Source of the DNA: Actinomycetes bacterium
Lineage (GTDB): Bacteria > Actinomycetota > Actinomycetes > Propionibacteriales > Propionibacteriaceae
Assembly (NCBI GenBank): GCA_023392635.1
Contig: JAEVYS010000030.1
Coordinates: 1 to 39,554, forward strand
DNA length: 39,554 bases
Direction of reading: 5' to 3'
Shown: positions 15,059-21,603 of the stretch, one piece after another
Layout: the number at the start of each line of letters is the position of its first letter
Position numbering within the stretch: the stretch's first letter is position 1
Translations under genes and position numbers: made by a program
The notes under the pieces: generated by a model
The model's database searches: none
Told to the model about the DNA's origin: nothing
Seen by the model: only the letters and a program-made list of their open reading frames with translations

Positions 15059-16655
15059 CCACACACTCCTTGCCGGTCGGGCAGGTGATGCGCCCGAGTG
15101 CGAAGTCGGCGTACGTCCCGCTCGACGTCGTCACCACACCGGTCCTCGCCGCGCCGAGCAGCGTCGCGTCCGCCGTGCTCAGGGCGTTGTAGGCCTTCAG
15201 GACGGCACCGCTGAGCGCCGGCGTCGAGGTCGCGGTCGCGGTGGGGGCGGGCGTCGTGGCGGTGGCCGTCGACGTACTGGTCGCTGTAGCGGTGGCTGTG
15301 CCGGTCGCGGTGCCGGTCGCGGTGGGGGTGGCTGTGCCGGTGGCGGTGCTGGTCGCGGTGGCTGTGCTGGTGGCGGTGGCCGTCGCGGTGGCGGTGGCTG
15401 TGCTGGTGGCGGTGGACGTGCTGTCCGGTGTCGTGCTGCCTGCCACCTTGAACAGGCGCTCCTTCAGGCTGAAGGTGCTCTTGAACTTGGCGCCGGTGAC
15501 GGTGACGGAGCCCTTGGTGCCGGTGAGCTTGACTTCCTCCACGCGCCCGCCGTACGTCCCGGCCCCGTCCCTGGCGGTCACCTGGATGGAGCTGAGCGTC
15601 CCGATGCCGGCGAAGGCGCCCTGCACCTTGGCCGCGCTCAGCGTCACCGACCACGACTGGTCGCGCTTGAGCCCGTCGTAGGGATCCTTCTGTGCCTTCA
15701 GGTAGGGGTAGTCACTGCCACCGGGAGCGGACCAGCCGCCGTTGGAGGAGGAGAACATGGTGAGGGCGAGCTTGCCCTTGTACGTCACGACCTTGGACGC
15801 CGTCGCCGCCACGGCCTTGTCGCTGTTGGCGTTCTCGGTCGCGGTGCCGCGGTAGACCTGGCACGCGGAGGTGTCGCACAGGTCGTAGATGGCGCCGCTG
15901 GCCGCGGTCGAGCGGAGTTTCGCTGCATAGGTGCGCGCGGCGACGGCCTGCGCCTTCAGCGCCTCGAGCGACCAGCTCGCCGGCATCTCCGAGGGGACGA
16001 CCGAACGCAGGTAGTCCTCGATGGAGACATAGCTCACGGTCTTGAGGCCGGTCCCGCTGAACCGCGCGGCGAGTCGGCCGCGATAGGTGCGGTCGCCGGC
16101 GGACAGTGCCAGCTTCACCTTCCCGGACGAGCCGTTGGCCACGTACCAGACCCTGGTCGGATCCAGTGCGGTCTTGACCTTCACGTAGGTGCCGGCGGTG
16201 TTGCGGTAGGCGAGCACGCGGTTGCTGCCGGACCGGCTGATCCGCCACTTGGTGTACTTGGATCCGGTCGGGACGGCGTACTTCTTGCCGGCCGAATCGG
16301 TCACGGTGAGGCCGGTCGCCGGACGGAAGTGGAGGATGTTGTCGGTGTCCGAGCTCACCAGCACACGGATCAGGCTGCTGCCGGTGAGGGCGTCCAGGTC
16401 GGTTCCCGGGTAGTAGAAGCCGACGATCTGCGCGTAGCTCAGGCCCTTGCTGGCTGCGCCGTAGGCGCCGTACTGCGACATCCCCTTGCCGTGGCCCCAG
16501 CCCGCACCGGTGAGAGTCACCGATCCGCTCTTGGGGGCGACCGCGGAGTCGGCCTGGGCGGGCACGCCCGATCCGGTCATGCCGAACAGCAGCGCCGCGG
16601 CCGCGGCGGTGAGCGCGGCGGCGCGCGCAAAGGTTGGCGCAGCGTCGGTGAACAT
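15045..16655 (-). CDS. Secreted SpoIID/LytB-domain protein with Thr/Ala repeat tract
   Basis: A 536-residue exported protein. The signal peptide runs from 1 to about 35 (hydrophobic Ala/Leu core ending VPAQA). The SpoIID/LytB region spans about 45-400: GWGHGKGMSQYGAYGAASKG near the start, and VSIEDYLRSVVPSEMPASWS with the Glu of SEMP in the position of the SpoIID catalytic acid. SpoIID enzymes are lytic transglycosylases of denuded peptidoglycan in sporulation; in non-sporulating actinobacteria this family probably acts in wall remodelling. A Thr/Ala/Ser repeat tract follows, then a C-terminal segment of about 55 residues with two cysteines (TCPTGKECVV). The ATG at 16655 has AAGGGA upstream. 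The alternative start 15 codons earlier lacks a site. Confidence 0.85.
   Translation of the reverse strand: MFTDAAPTFARAAALTAAAAALLFGMTGSGVPAQADSAVAPKSGSVTLTGAGWGHGKGMSQYGAYGAASKGLSYAQIVGFYYPGTDLDALTGSSLIRVLVSSDTDNILHFRPATGLTVTDSAGKKYAVPTGSKYTKWRISRSGSNRVLAYRNTAGTYVKVKTALDPTRVWYVANGSSGKVKLALSAGDRTYRGRLAARFSGTGLKTVSYVSIEDYLRSVVPSEMPASWSLEALKAQAVAARTYAAKLRSTAASGAIYDLCDTSACQVYRGTATENANSDKAVAATASKVVTYKGKLALTMFSSSNGGWSAPGGSDYPYLKAQKDPYDGLKRDQSWSVTLSAAKVQGAFAGIGTLSSIQVTARDGAGTYGGRVEEVKLTGTKGSVTVTGAKFKSTFSLKERLFKVAGSTTPDSTSTATSTATATATATATSTATATSTATGTATPTATGTATGTATATATSTSTATATTPAPTATATSTPALSGAVLKAYNALSTADATLLGAARTGVVTTSSGTYADFALGRITCPTGKECVVSFG
15225..15430 (-). repeat. Degenerate 6/12-nt tandem repeat encoding a Thr-Ala/Ser linker
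   Basis: On the plus strand this is a run of ggt-ggc/gcg/gct units (GGTCGCGGTGGC-like), coding on the minus strand for about 70 residues made almost only of T, A, S, G and P (STATATATATATSTATATST and similar). It resembles a mucin-like wall-spanning linker. The short period makes it a candidate for length variation by slippage. Confidence 0.85.
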
Positions 16656-16683
16656 CGGGGGGTCCCTTCGGGTCTGCCAGCTG

Positions 16684-16689
16684 GGAATA
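16684..16689 (-). promoter_or_regulatory. Putative -10 box of the SpoIID-domain gene
   Basis: TATTCC on the minus strand about 28 nt before the ATG at 16655, leaving a short leader that contains AAGGGA. No clear -35 is seen. Confidence 0.3.
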
Positions 16690-16713
16690 TCGTCGCCCAC
16701 GGCGTGTTGCCTT

Positions 16714-16744
16714 GCCAGCGCTGGCCTGAGAATTCTTCAGAATT
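16714..16744. promoter_or_regulatory. Two adjacent short palindromes in the spoIID-like/ilvB intergenic region
   Basis: GCCAGCGCTGGC (16714-16725) is a perfect 12-bp palindrome, and AATTCT-TC-AGAATT (16731-16744) has perfect 6-bp arms. They lie upstream of the divergent SpoIID-domain gene and more than 80 nt before the ilv promoter. They could be binding sites for a dimeric regulator. The rest of this ~200-bp gap (16656-16827) shows no gene. Confidence 0.3.
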
Positions 16745-16827
16745 GGCAGGAAGTCGAAGGGGCGGGTTGAGCCTTGCGCGAGTCGTCTCCCACCGCCGCC
16801 CAGAATGTGAAACGCGACGCCCATGTA

Positions 16828-16856
16828 TTGACATGGTTGCCCGCTGCCGCCAGTCT
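16828..16856 (+). promoter_or_regulatory. ilvBNC promoter (-35 TTGACA, -10 CAGTCT)
   Basis: A consensus -35 TTGACA (16828-16833) is followed after 17 nt by CAGTCT (16851-16856). Six nucleotides later is the GTG of a 13-residue leader peptide. Transcription would therefore start at the leader start codon. Confidence 0.6.
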
Positions 16857-16862
16857 GGTTCC

Positions 16863-16904
16863 GTGCGGAAGTTCCTCCTTGTAGTTAGTCAGCGTGTCGA
16901 CTGA
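16863..16904 (+). CDS. ilvBNC attenuator leader peptide
   Basis: A 13-codon open frame (GTG to TGA) that reads MRKFLLVVSQRVD. Four successive codons are Leu-Leu-Val-Val (16875-16886), the end products of the pathway controlled by the downstream genes. It starts 6 nt after a -10 box, so the leader is probably leaderless. The end of the frame forms the 5' arm of a long hairpin (16891-16927), and a strong terminator follows. Leader-peptide attenuation of ilvBNC is known in Corynebacterium; this one differs in sequence. It is too short for ordinary gene finding. Confidence 0.75.
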   Translation: MRKFLLVVSQRVD

Positions 16905-16927
16905 GCCACCGGCTCCTTCGACACGCT
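16891..16927 (+). promoter_or_regulatory. ilv leader hairpin 1 (ribosome-sensitive stem)
   Basis: AGCGTGTCGA (16891-16900) pairs with TCGACACGCT (16918-16927). An inner stem GAGCC/GGCTC (16903-16907/16911-16915) closes the loop. The 5' arm is the last part of the leader-peptide frame, so ribosome position would decide whether the hairpin forms. I could not find a convincing antiterminator pairing with the downstream terminator. Confidence 0.65.
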
Positions 16928-16960
16928 CCCTCGCCTGCGCCTCGCAGCGAGGGTTTTTTT
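16928..16960 (+). terminator. ilvB attenuator, Rho-independent terminator
   Basis: CCCTCGC + TGCG (16928-16939) pairs with CGCA + GCGAGGG (16943-16953): an 11-bp G+C-rich stem with one bulge and a 3-nt loop, followed by seven T residues (16954-16960). It lies between the leader peptide and ilvB (ATG 16999), so it acts as an attenuator and not as an end-of-gene terminator. Confidence 0.85.
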
Positions 16961-16998
16961 CTGCTTGCGTACGCACGAACCAACGAAGAGAGGTAGAG

Positions 16999-18741
16999 AT
17001 GCCCGGGGAGTCAACGACAATCCTGACCGGGGCCCAGGCCCTGGTGGAGTCACTGGAGCGCGTCGGGGTCGAGGTCGTCTTCGGTATCCCGGGCGGCGCC
17101 ATCCTGCCGGCCTACGACCCGCTGTACGACTCCAAGATCCGGCACATCTTGGTGCGCCACGAGCAGGGTGCCGGCCACGCCGCAGAGGGCTACGCCATGG
17201 TCACCGGACGGGTCGGCGTCTGCATCGCGACATCGGGCCCGGGAGCCACCAACCTCGTGACCGCCATCGCGGACGCCTACATGGACTCGGTGCCGATGGT
17301 CGCGATCACCGGCCAGGTGGCGAGCAAGTCGATCGGGACTGACGCCTTCCAGGAGGCCGACATCCGGGGCATCACCTTCCCGATCACCAAGCACAGCTTC
17401 CTCGTCACCGACGCTGCGGACATCCCGCATGCGATCGCCGCCGCGTTCCACATCGCCGGCACCGGCCGTCCCGGCCCCGTCCTGGTCGACATCGCCAAGG
17501 ACGCACTGTCCTCGCCCGCGCCCTTCACGTGGCCGGAGGAGCTGGACCTGCCCGGCTACCACCCTGTGGCCAAGCCGCACAGCAAGCAGTTGCGTGAGGC
17601 CGCCCGGCTGATCGGGGAGGCGAAGCGCCCGGTGCTCTACGTCGGCGGCGGTGTCGTGAAGGCCCAGGCCTTCGAGGCGCTGGCCGAGCTCGTGGAGATC
17701 ACCCGCATCCCGGTCGTCACCACCCTGATGGCGCGCGGCGCGTTCCCCGACAGCCACGAGCTCAACTTCGGCATGCCCGGCATGCACGGGACGGTGGCCG
17801 CGGTCGGGGCCCTGCAGCGGGCGGACCTGCTGGTCACCCTCGGTGCCCGCTTCGACGACCGCGTCACCGGCAAGCTCGACTCGTTCGCTCCGGAGGCCAA
17901 GGTCATCCACGCCGACATCGACCCGGCGGAGATCTCCAAGAACCGGGTGGCTGACGTGCCGATCGTCGGCCACCTGGCCGAGGTGATCGCGGAGCTGAAC
18001 ACGTTGCTGCGTGGGGCGCAGGTGCCCGACTACAGCGAGTGGACGCGCTACCTCACGTCGCTGCGCGCAAAGTACGTCCTCGACCCCGAGCCGATCGAGG
18101 GCGGCCTGCTCAGCCCGGAGTTCGTGATCAAGCGGATCGGTGAGGTTGCCGGCCCGGACGCGACCTTCGTGACGGGCGTGGGCCAGCACCAGATGTGGGC
18201 CGCGCACCTGCTGCCGCACGAGCGACCGGCCCGCTGGCTCAACTCGGGCGGGGCGGGCACGATGGGCTACTGCGTGCCGGCCGCCATGGGCGCCCAGGTG
18301 GGTCGTCCCGGCGAGGTCGTGTGGGGCATCGACGGCGACGGCTGCTTCCAGATGACGAACCAGGAGCTGGTCACCTGCGCGCTGGAGGGGATCCCGGTCA
18401 AGATCGCGGTGATGAACAACCAGAGCCTCGGCATGGTGCGGCAGTGGCAGACCCTGTTCTACGGCGAGCGGTACTCCAACACCAACCTCCAGAGCCACCG
18501 CGTCCCCGACTTCCCCAAGCTGGCCGAGGCGATGGGAGCGGTCGGGCTGCGGGCGGAGACGCCGGAGGAGGTGGACGCCGTGCTCCGGGAGGCGATGGCC
18601 ATCGACGACCGTCCGGTGGTGGTCGAGTTCGTGGTGCACAAGGACGCGATGGTGTGGCCCATGGTGGCGGCCGGAACCAGCAACGACGACATCAAGATCG
18701 CTCGGGACCTCGCTCCCGACTGGGAGGGGGAGGACCTGTGA
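16999..18741 (+). CDS. ilvB: Acetolactate synthase large (catalytic) subunit
   Basis: A 580-residue thiamine-diphosphate enzyme. It condenses two pyruvates to acetolactate, or pyruvate with 2-oxobutyrate, in the first common step of valine, leucine and isoleucine synthesis. The TPP-activating Glu55 is in LVRHEQGAGHAAEGYAM, the FAD/central domain includes LVTLGARFDDRVTGK, and the TPP/Mg motif is IDGDGCFQMTNQEL near 450. The length is standard. The ATG at 16999 is chosen because AGAGAGG lies just upstream; the longer open frame runs through the attenuator. It is coupled to ilvN by a GTGA overlap and controlled by the leader at 16863-16960. Confidence 0.95.
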   Translation: MPGESTTILTGAQALVESLERVGVEVVFGIPGGAILPAYDPLYDSKIRHILVRHEQGAGHAAEGYAMVTGRVGVCIATSGPGATNLVTAIADAYMDSVPMVAITGQVASKSIGTDAFQEADIRGITFPITKHSFLVTDAADIPHAIAAAFHIAGTGRPGPVLVDIAKDALSSPAPFTWPEELDLPGYHPVAKPHSKQLREAARLIGEAKRPVLYVGGGVVKAQAFEALAELVEITRIPVVTTLMARGAFPDSHELNFGMPGMHGTVAAVGALQRADLLVTLGARFDDRVTGKLDSFAPEAKVIHADIDPAEISKNRVADVPIVGHLAEVIAELNTLLRGAQVPDYSEWTRYLTSLRAKYVLDPEPIEGGLLSPEFVIKRIGEVAGPDATFVTGVGQHQMWAAHLLPHERPARWLNSGGAGTMGYCVPAAMGAQVGRPGEVVWGIDGDGCFQMTNQELVTCALEGIPVKIAVMNNQSLGMVRQWQTLFYGERYSNTNLQSHRVPDFPKLAEAMGAVGLRAETPEEVDAVLREAMAIDDRPVVVEFVVHKDAMVWPMVAAGTSNDDIKIARDLAPDWEGEDL

Positions 18742-19277
18742 ACACGCACACCCTGAGCGTGCTGGTGGAGAACAAGCCCGGCGTGCTCGCCCGCATCGCC
18801 GGCCTGTTCGCCCGGCGCGGCTACAACATCGAGTCGCTCGCTGTCGGGCCGACGGAGAATGACGAGTTCTCCCGGATCACCGTCCAGGTCGCGGTCGACA
18901 GCCAGCTCGTCCTGGAGCAGATCGTCAAGCAGCTCAACAAGCTGGTCGAGGTGTTGAAGATCGTGGAACTCGAGCCGGCGGCCGCCGTCCGCCGCGAACT
19001 GGTGCTGATCAAGGTGAAGGCGGACCCGGCCACCCGCAGCCAGATCATCGAGATCGTCCAGCTGTTCCGGGGCAAGACCGTGGACGTCCACAACGACTCC
19101 ATGACCATCGAGGCGACGGGCTCCCCTGACAAACTGGAGGCCCTGTTGGAGATGCTCAAGCCCTACGGCGTGCGTGAACTGGTCCAGTCCGGCCTGGTGG
19201 CGCTCGCGCGAGGCGGTCGCTCGCTGAGCGATCGTGCGAAGATCGAGAAGACCCGTCCGGCCGCGTGGCCGGCGTAA
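18738..19277 (+). CDS. ilvN: Acetolactate synthase small (regulatory) subunit
   Basis: A 179-residue regulatory subunit. It has an N-terminal ACT domain (HTLSVLVENKPGVLARIAGL, about 4-75) that binds valine for feedback inhibition and activates IlvB. A C-terminal ALS small-subunit domain (about 85-165) includes RELVLIKVKADPATRSQI and DKLEALLEMLKPYGVREL. The GTG overlaps the ilvB stop. ilvC follows after 20 nt. Confidence 0.95.
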   Translation: MNTHTLSVLVENKPGVLARIAGLFARRGYNIESLAVGPTENDEFSRITVQVAVDSQLVLEQIVKQLNKLVEVLKIVELEPAAAVRRELVLIKVKADPATRSQIIEIVQLFRGKTVDVHNDSMTIEATGSPDKLEALLEMLKPYGVRELVQSGLVALARGGRSLSDRAKIEKTRPAAWPA

Positions 19278-19297
19278 CGAGAAGGAAGCACAACCAG

Positions 19298-20326
19298 ATG
19301 GCACAGATGTTCTACGACTCCGACGCCGACCTTTCGATCATCCAGGGCCGCAACGTCGCGGTGATCGGCTACGGCAGCCAGGGCCACGCCCACGCACTCA
19401 GCCTGCGCGATTCCGGCGTCGACGTGCGGGTCGGGCTTCGGGAGGGTTCGAAGAGCTGGGCGAAGGCCGAGGCCGAGGGCCTGCGGGTCGTCACGCCGGC
19501 GCAGGCCTGCGAGGAGGCCGACCTGATCATGGTGCTGGCGCCCGACCAGGTCCAGCGGCACCTCTACAAGGAGGCCATTGAGCCCAACCTGGTGCCGGGG
19601 GACGCGCTGTTCTTCGCGCACGGCTTCAACATCCGCTTCGGCTACATCACCCCGCCGGAGGGCGTCGACGTCTGCATGGTCGCCCCGAAGGGCCCCGGCC
19701 ACCTCGTGCGCCGTGAGTACACCGAGGGCCGGGGGGTCCCGGTGATCGTCGCGGTGGAGAAGGACGAGACCGGCAACGCGTGGCCCCTGGCGCTCTCCTA
19801 CGCCAAGGCGATCGGCGGCCTGCGCGCCGGCGGCATCAAGACCACGTTCACCGAGGAGCCCGAGACCGACCTGTTCGGGGAGCAGGCCGTGCTGTGCGGC
19901 GGCGCGTCCGCCCTGGTCACGGCCGGTTTCGAAGTCCTCACCGAGGCCGGCTACCAGCCCGAGGTGGCCTATTTCGAGTGCCTGCACGAGCTCAAGCTCA
20001 TTGTCGACCTGATGTACGAGGGCGGCATCGCCAAGCAGCGCTGGAGCGTCTCCGACACCGCGGAGTTCGGTGACTACGTCTCCGGCCCGCGCGTCATCGA
20101 CGCGTCCGTGAAGGCTCGGATGAAGGAGGTCCTCGCCGACATCCAGTCCGGTGCGTTCGCGAAGCGCTTCATCGACGACCAGGACGCCGGCGCGCCCGAG
20201 TTCAAGCGGCTGCGCGCCGCCGGGGAGCAGCACCCGATCGAGGAGACCGGACGCAAGCTGCGCGGCCTGATGGCCTGGGTCAAGTCCCACGACGACGACT
20301 ACGTCGAAGGCACCGCCGCCCGCTGA
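19298..20326 (+). CDS. ilvC: Ketol-acid reductoisomerase (NADP+)
   Basis: A 342-residue class I ketol-acid reductoisomerase that isomerises and reduces acetolactate to 2,3-dihydroxyisovalerate. The Rossmann motif VIGYGSQGHAHALSLRDSG (about 23-41) and cofactor loop REGSKSWAKAEAEG are typical. The metal-binding helices include ECLHELKLIVDLMYEGGI. The start at 19298 is supported by GAAGGAAG about 10 nt upstream; the alternative GTG at 19265 would overlap ilvN. A 68-bp palindrome begins 8 nt after the stop and probably ends the operon. Confidence 0.95.
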   Translation: MAQMFYDSDADLSIIQGRNVAVIGYGSQGHAHALSLRDSGVDVRVGLREGSKSWAKAEAEGLRVVTPAQACEEADLIMVLAPDQVQRHLYKEAIEPNLVPGDALFFAHGFNIRFGYITPPEGVDVCMVAPKGPGHLVRREYTEGRGVPVIVAVEKDETGNAWPLALSYAKAIGGLRAGGIKTTFTEEPETDLFGEQAVLCGGASALVTAGFEVLTEAGYQPEVAYFECLHELKLIVDLMYEGGIAKQRWSVSDTAEFGDYVSGPRVIDASVKARMKEVLADIQSGAFAKRFIDDQDAGAPEFKRLRAAGEQHPIEETGRKLRGLMAWVKSHDDDYVEGTAAR

Positions 20327-20333
20327 CCGCACG

Positions 20334-20401
20334 CAAACGCCCCCGAACGTCACACCCGCCCCCGGAATTCCGGGGGCGGGTGTGAACATCGGGGGCGTTT
20401 G
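20334..20401. repeat. Palindromic repeat, left copy, GGAATTCC centre
   Basis: The centre lies between 20367 and 20368. An inner perfect 18-bp stem is followed by a 3-nt mismatch and an outer perfect 12-bp stem that ends in ACAAACGCCCCC/GGGGGCGTTTGT-type arms. The right half matches the copy at 21467-21536 at about 35 of 40 positions, and the left half at about 26 of 34. It begins 8 nt after the ilvC stop and may serve as its terminator. Sequence sharing with the second copy, on the far side of a single gene, suggests a mobile or dispersed repeat. Confidence 0.85.
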
Positions 20402-20491
20402 TCGTGCGGGGGATGGGAGGAGGGGGACGGCGCGGCCGGGCACAGGGTGTTGTCAATCCTGGCTGAGGTGTTGCCCGTCTCTCCAGAGGTC

Positions 20492-20520
20492 TTGAAGGGC
20501 GACGATCGGGGGAGTCGGCT
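20492..20520 (+). promoter_or_regulatory. Promoter of the AbiEi/nuclease-like gene
   Basis: TTGAAG (20492-20497), a 17-nt spacer, then TCGGCT (20515-20520), 6 nt before the GTG at 20527. This supports a leaderless transcript that is independent of the ilv operon. Confidence 0.4.
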
Positions 20521-20526
20521 TGTCCC

Positions 20527-21453
20527 GTGAACGTGATGAGGGCGCAGGAGCTCCGTGGCCAGGGGACCTCGCCGCAGGCATTGGTACGAGCGACCCACAC
20601 GGGCGAACTCACCCGCGTCCGGCACGGCGCGTACGTGAGTCACCCGGGCACGGATGACCTGTCCTGGCACCTCCAGCTCGTCGCGGGCACCTGGCCCCTG
20701 CTCGGGGAGGCCGCCGTGCTGAGCCACGCGACCGCCGGCGCGATCCATGACCTCCCGCTCTGGGCCGGGATGCTCGATCGGGTCACCATCACCCGCCCGA
20801 GCGGTGGGCACGGACGCTCGGCACCACACCTTCGCGTTCGCCTCGCGCCGTTGACGGACGGCGAGGTGGTCGAGGTGGACGGGCTGAAGGTGACGACCCT
20901 CGAACGGACCGCCCTCGACCTCGCCCGCACGCTGCCGTACGAGCGGGCGGTGGCCGTGCTCGACTCCGCACTCCACCGAGGGGCCGGCCGCTCGGTCATG
21001 GTGGACAGCCTGGTTTCGCTTCGTGGTTTCTCGGGAGTCGGGACGGCTCGCGCCGCACTCGCCTTCGCGGACGGGCGCGCCGAGAGTGTCGCGGAGTCGA
21101 TCAGCCGCATCCGCCTTCACGCCGCCGGGATTCCCGCCCCCGAGCTCCAGGTGAACGTCTACGACGAGGACGGGTTCTGGATCGCTCGCTCCGACTTCGG
21201 CTGGTTGGCGTTGGGAGTGCTCGGCGAGTTCGACGGCAAGGTGAAGTACCGTGGCTCCGAGGACGAGGTGGCCGGTGTGGTAATGCGGGAGAAGCGCCGG
21301 GAGGAGAACCTCGAGGAACTCGGGTGGTCCGTGGTGCGCTGGGGATGGGACCAACTGGACCCGGCAACGCTTCGACGCCGCTTCGACGCTGCGGTCCGCC
21401 ACGCCCGTCCGGCCGAGATCCTGGGCCACGCCGTGCCTCTGGCGCGTCCCTGA
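20527..21453 (+). CDS. AbiEi-like wHTH protein with PD-(D/E)XK (DUF559/Vsr-like) nuclease domain
   Basis: A 308-residue protein. Residues 1-45 resemble the AbiEi-type antitoxin winged helix (LVRATHTGELTRVRHGAYVS). A middle region has LSHATAGAIHDLPLW and VTTLERTALDLARTLP, typical of this actinobacterial family. The C-terminal 90 residues look like a PD-(D/E)XK/Vsr-type nuclease: Glu187 in AESVAESISRIRLHAAG, Asp223 in IARSDFGW, Glu234-x-Asp236-Gly-Lys238 in GEFDGKVKY, then EKRREENLEELGWSVVRW. The catalytic residues appear intact. Its role is unknown: no AbiEii-type toxin partner is adjacent. The gene is bracketed by two related palindromes (20334-20401 and 21467-21536). GTG 20527 and ATG 20536 are both possible starts. 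Confidence 0.75.
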   Translation: MNVMRAQELRGQGTSPQALVRATHTGELTRVRHGAYVSHPGTDDLSWHLQLVAGTWPLLGEAAVLSHATAGAIHDLPLWAGMLDRVTITRPSGGHGRSAPHLRVRLAPLTDGEVVEVDGLKVTTLERTALDLARTLPYERAVAVLDSALHRGAGRSVMVDSLVSLRGFSGVGTARAALAFADGRAESVAESISRIRLHAAGIPAPELQVNVYDEDGFWIARSDFGWLALGVLGEFDGKVKYRGSEDEVAGVVMREKRREENLEELGWSVVRWGWDQLDPATLRRRFDAAVRHARPAEILGHAVPLARP

Positions 21454-21466
21454 TCGTGCTCTCGAC

Positions 21467-21536
21467 ACAGCCGCCCCCGAGGTTCACAGGCGCCACCGGA
21501 ATTCCCGGGGCAGCTGTGAGCTTCGGGGGCGTTTGT
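21467..21536. repeat. Palindromic repeat, right copy, GGAATTCC centre
   Basis: The centre lies between 21501 and 21502. The stem is less perfect than in the left copy, but the outer arm CGCCCCCGA/TCGGGGGCG and the block TCACA/TGTGA are kept. It ends with the same GGGGGCGTTTGTC as the left copy. It begins 13 nt after the stop of the nuclease-like gene and could also act as its terminator. Confidence 0.8.
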
Positions 21537-21603
21537 CCGGGAGGGTGAGTGGTCCCGGGCACCCCCTGAGGCCCGGGTGGGCCGCGTCTGGCAAGCTTTC
21601 GCC

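Noticed and set aside
15225..15430. CRISPR-like repeat array
   Set aside because: The unit is 6-12 nt, has no spacers of constant length and is inside a coding sequence.
15241..15681. Plus-strand 146-residue open frame that is extremely Val/Ala-rich
   Set aside because: It is the antisense of the Thr/Ala repeat tract of the SpoIID-domain gene; its low complexity and lack of start signals explain the open frame.
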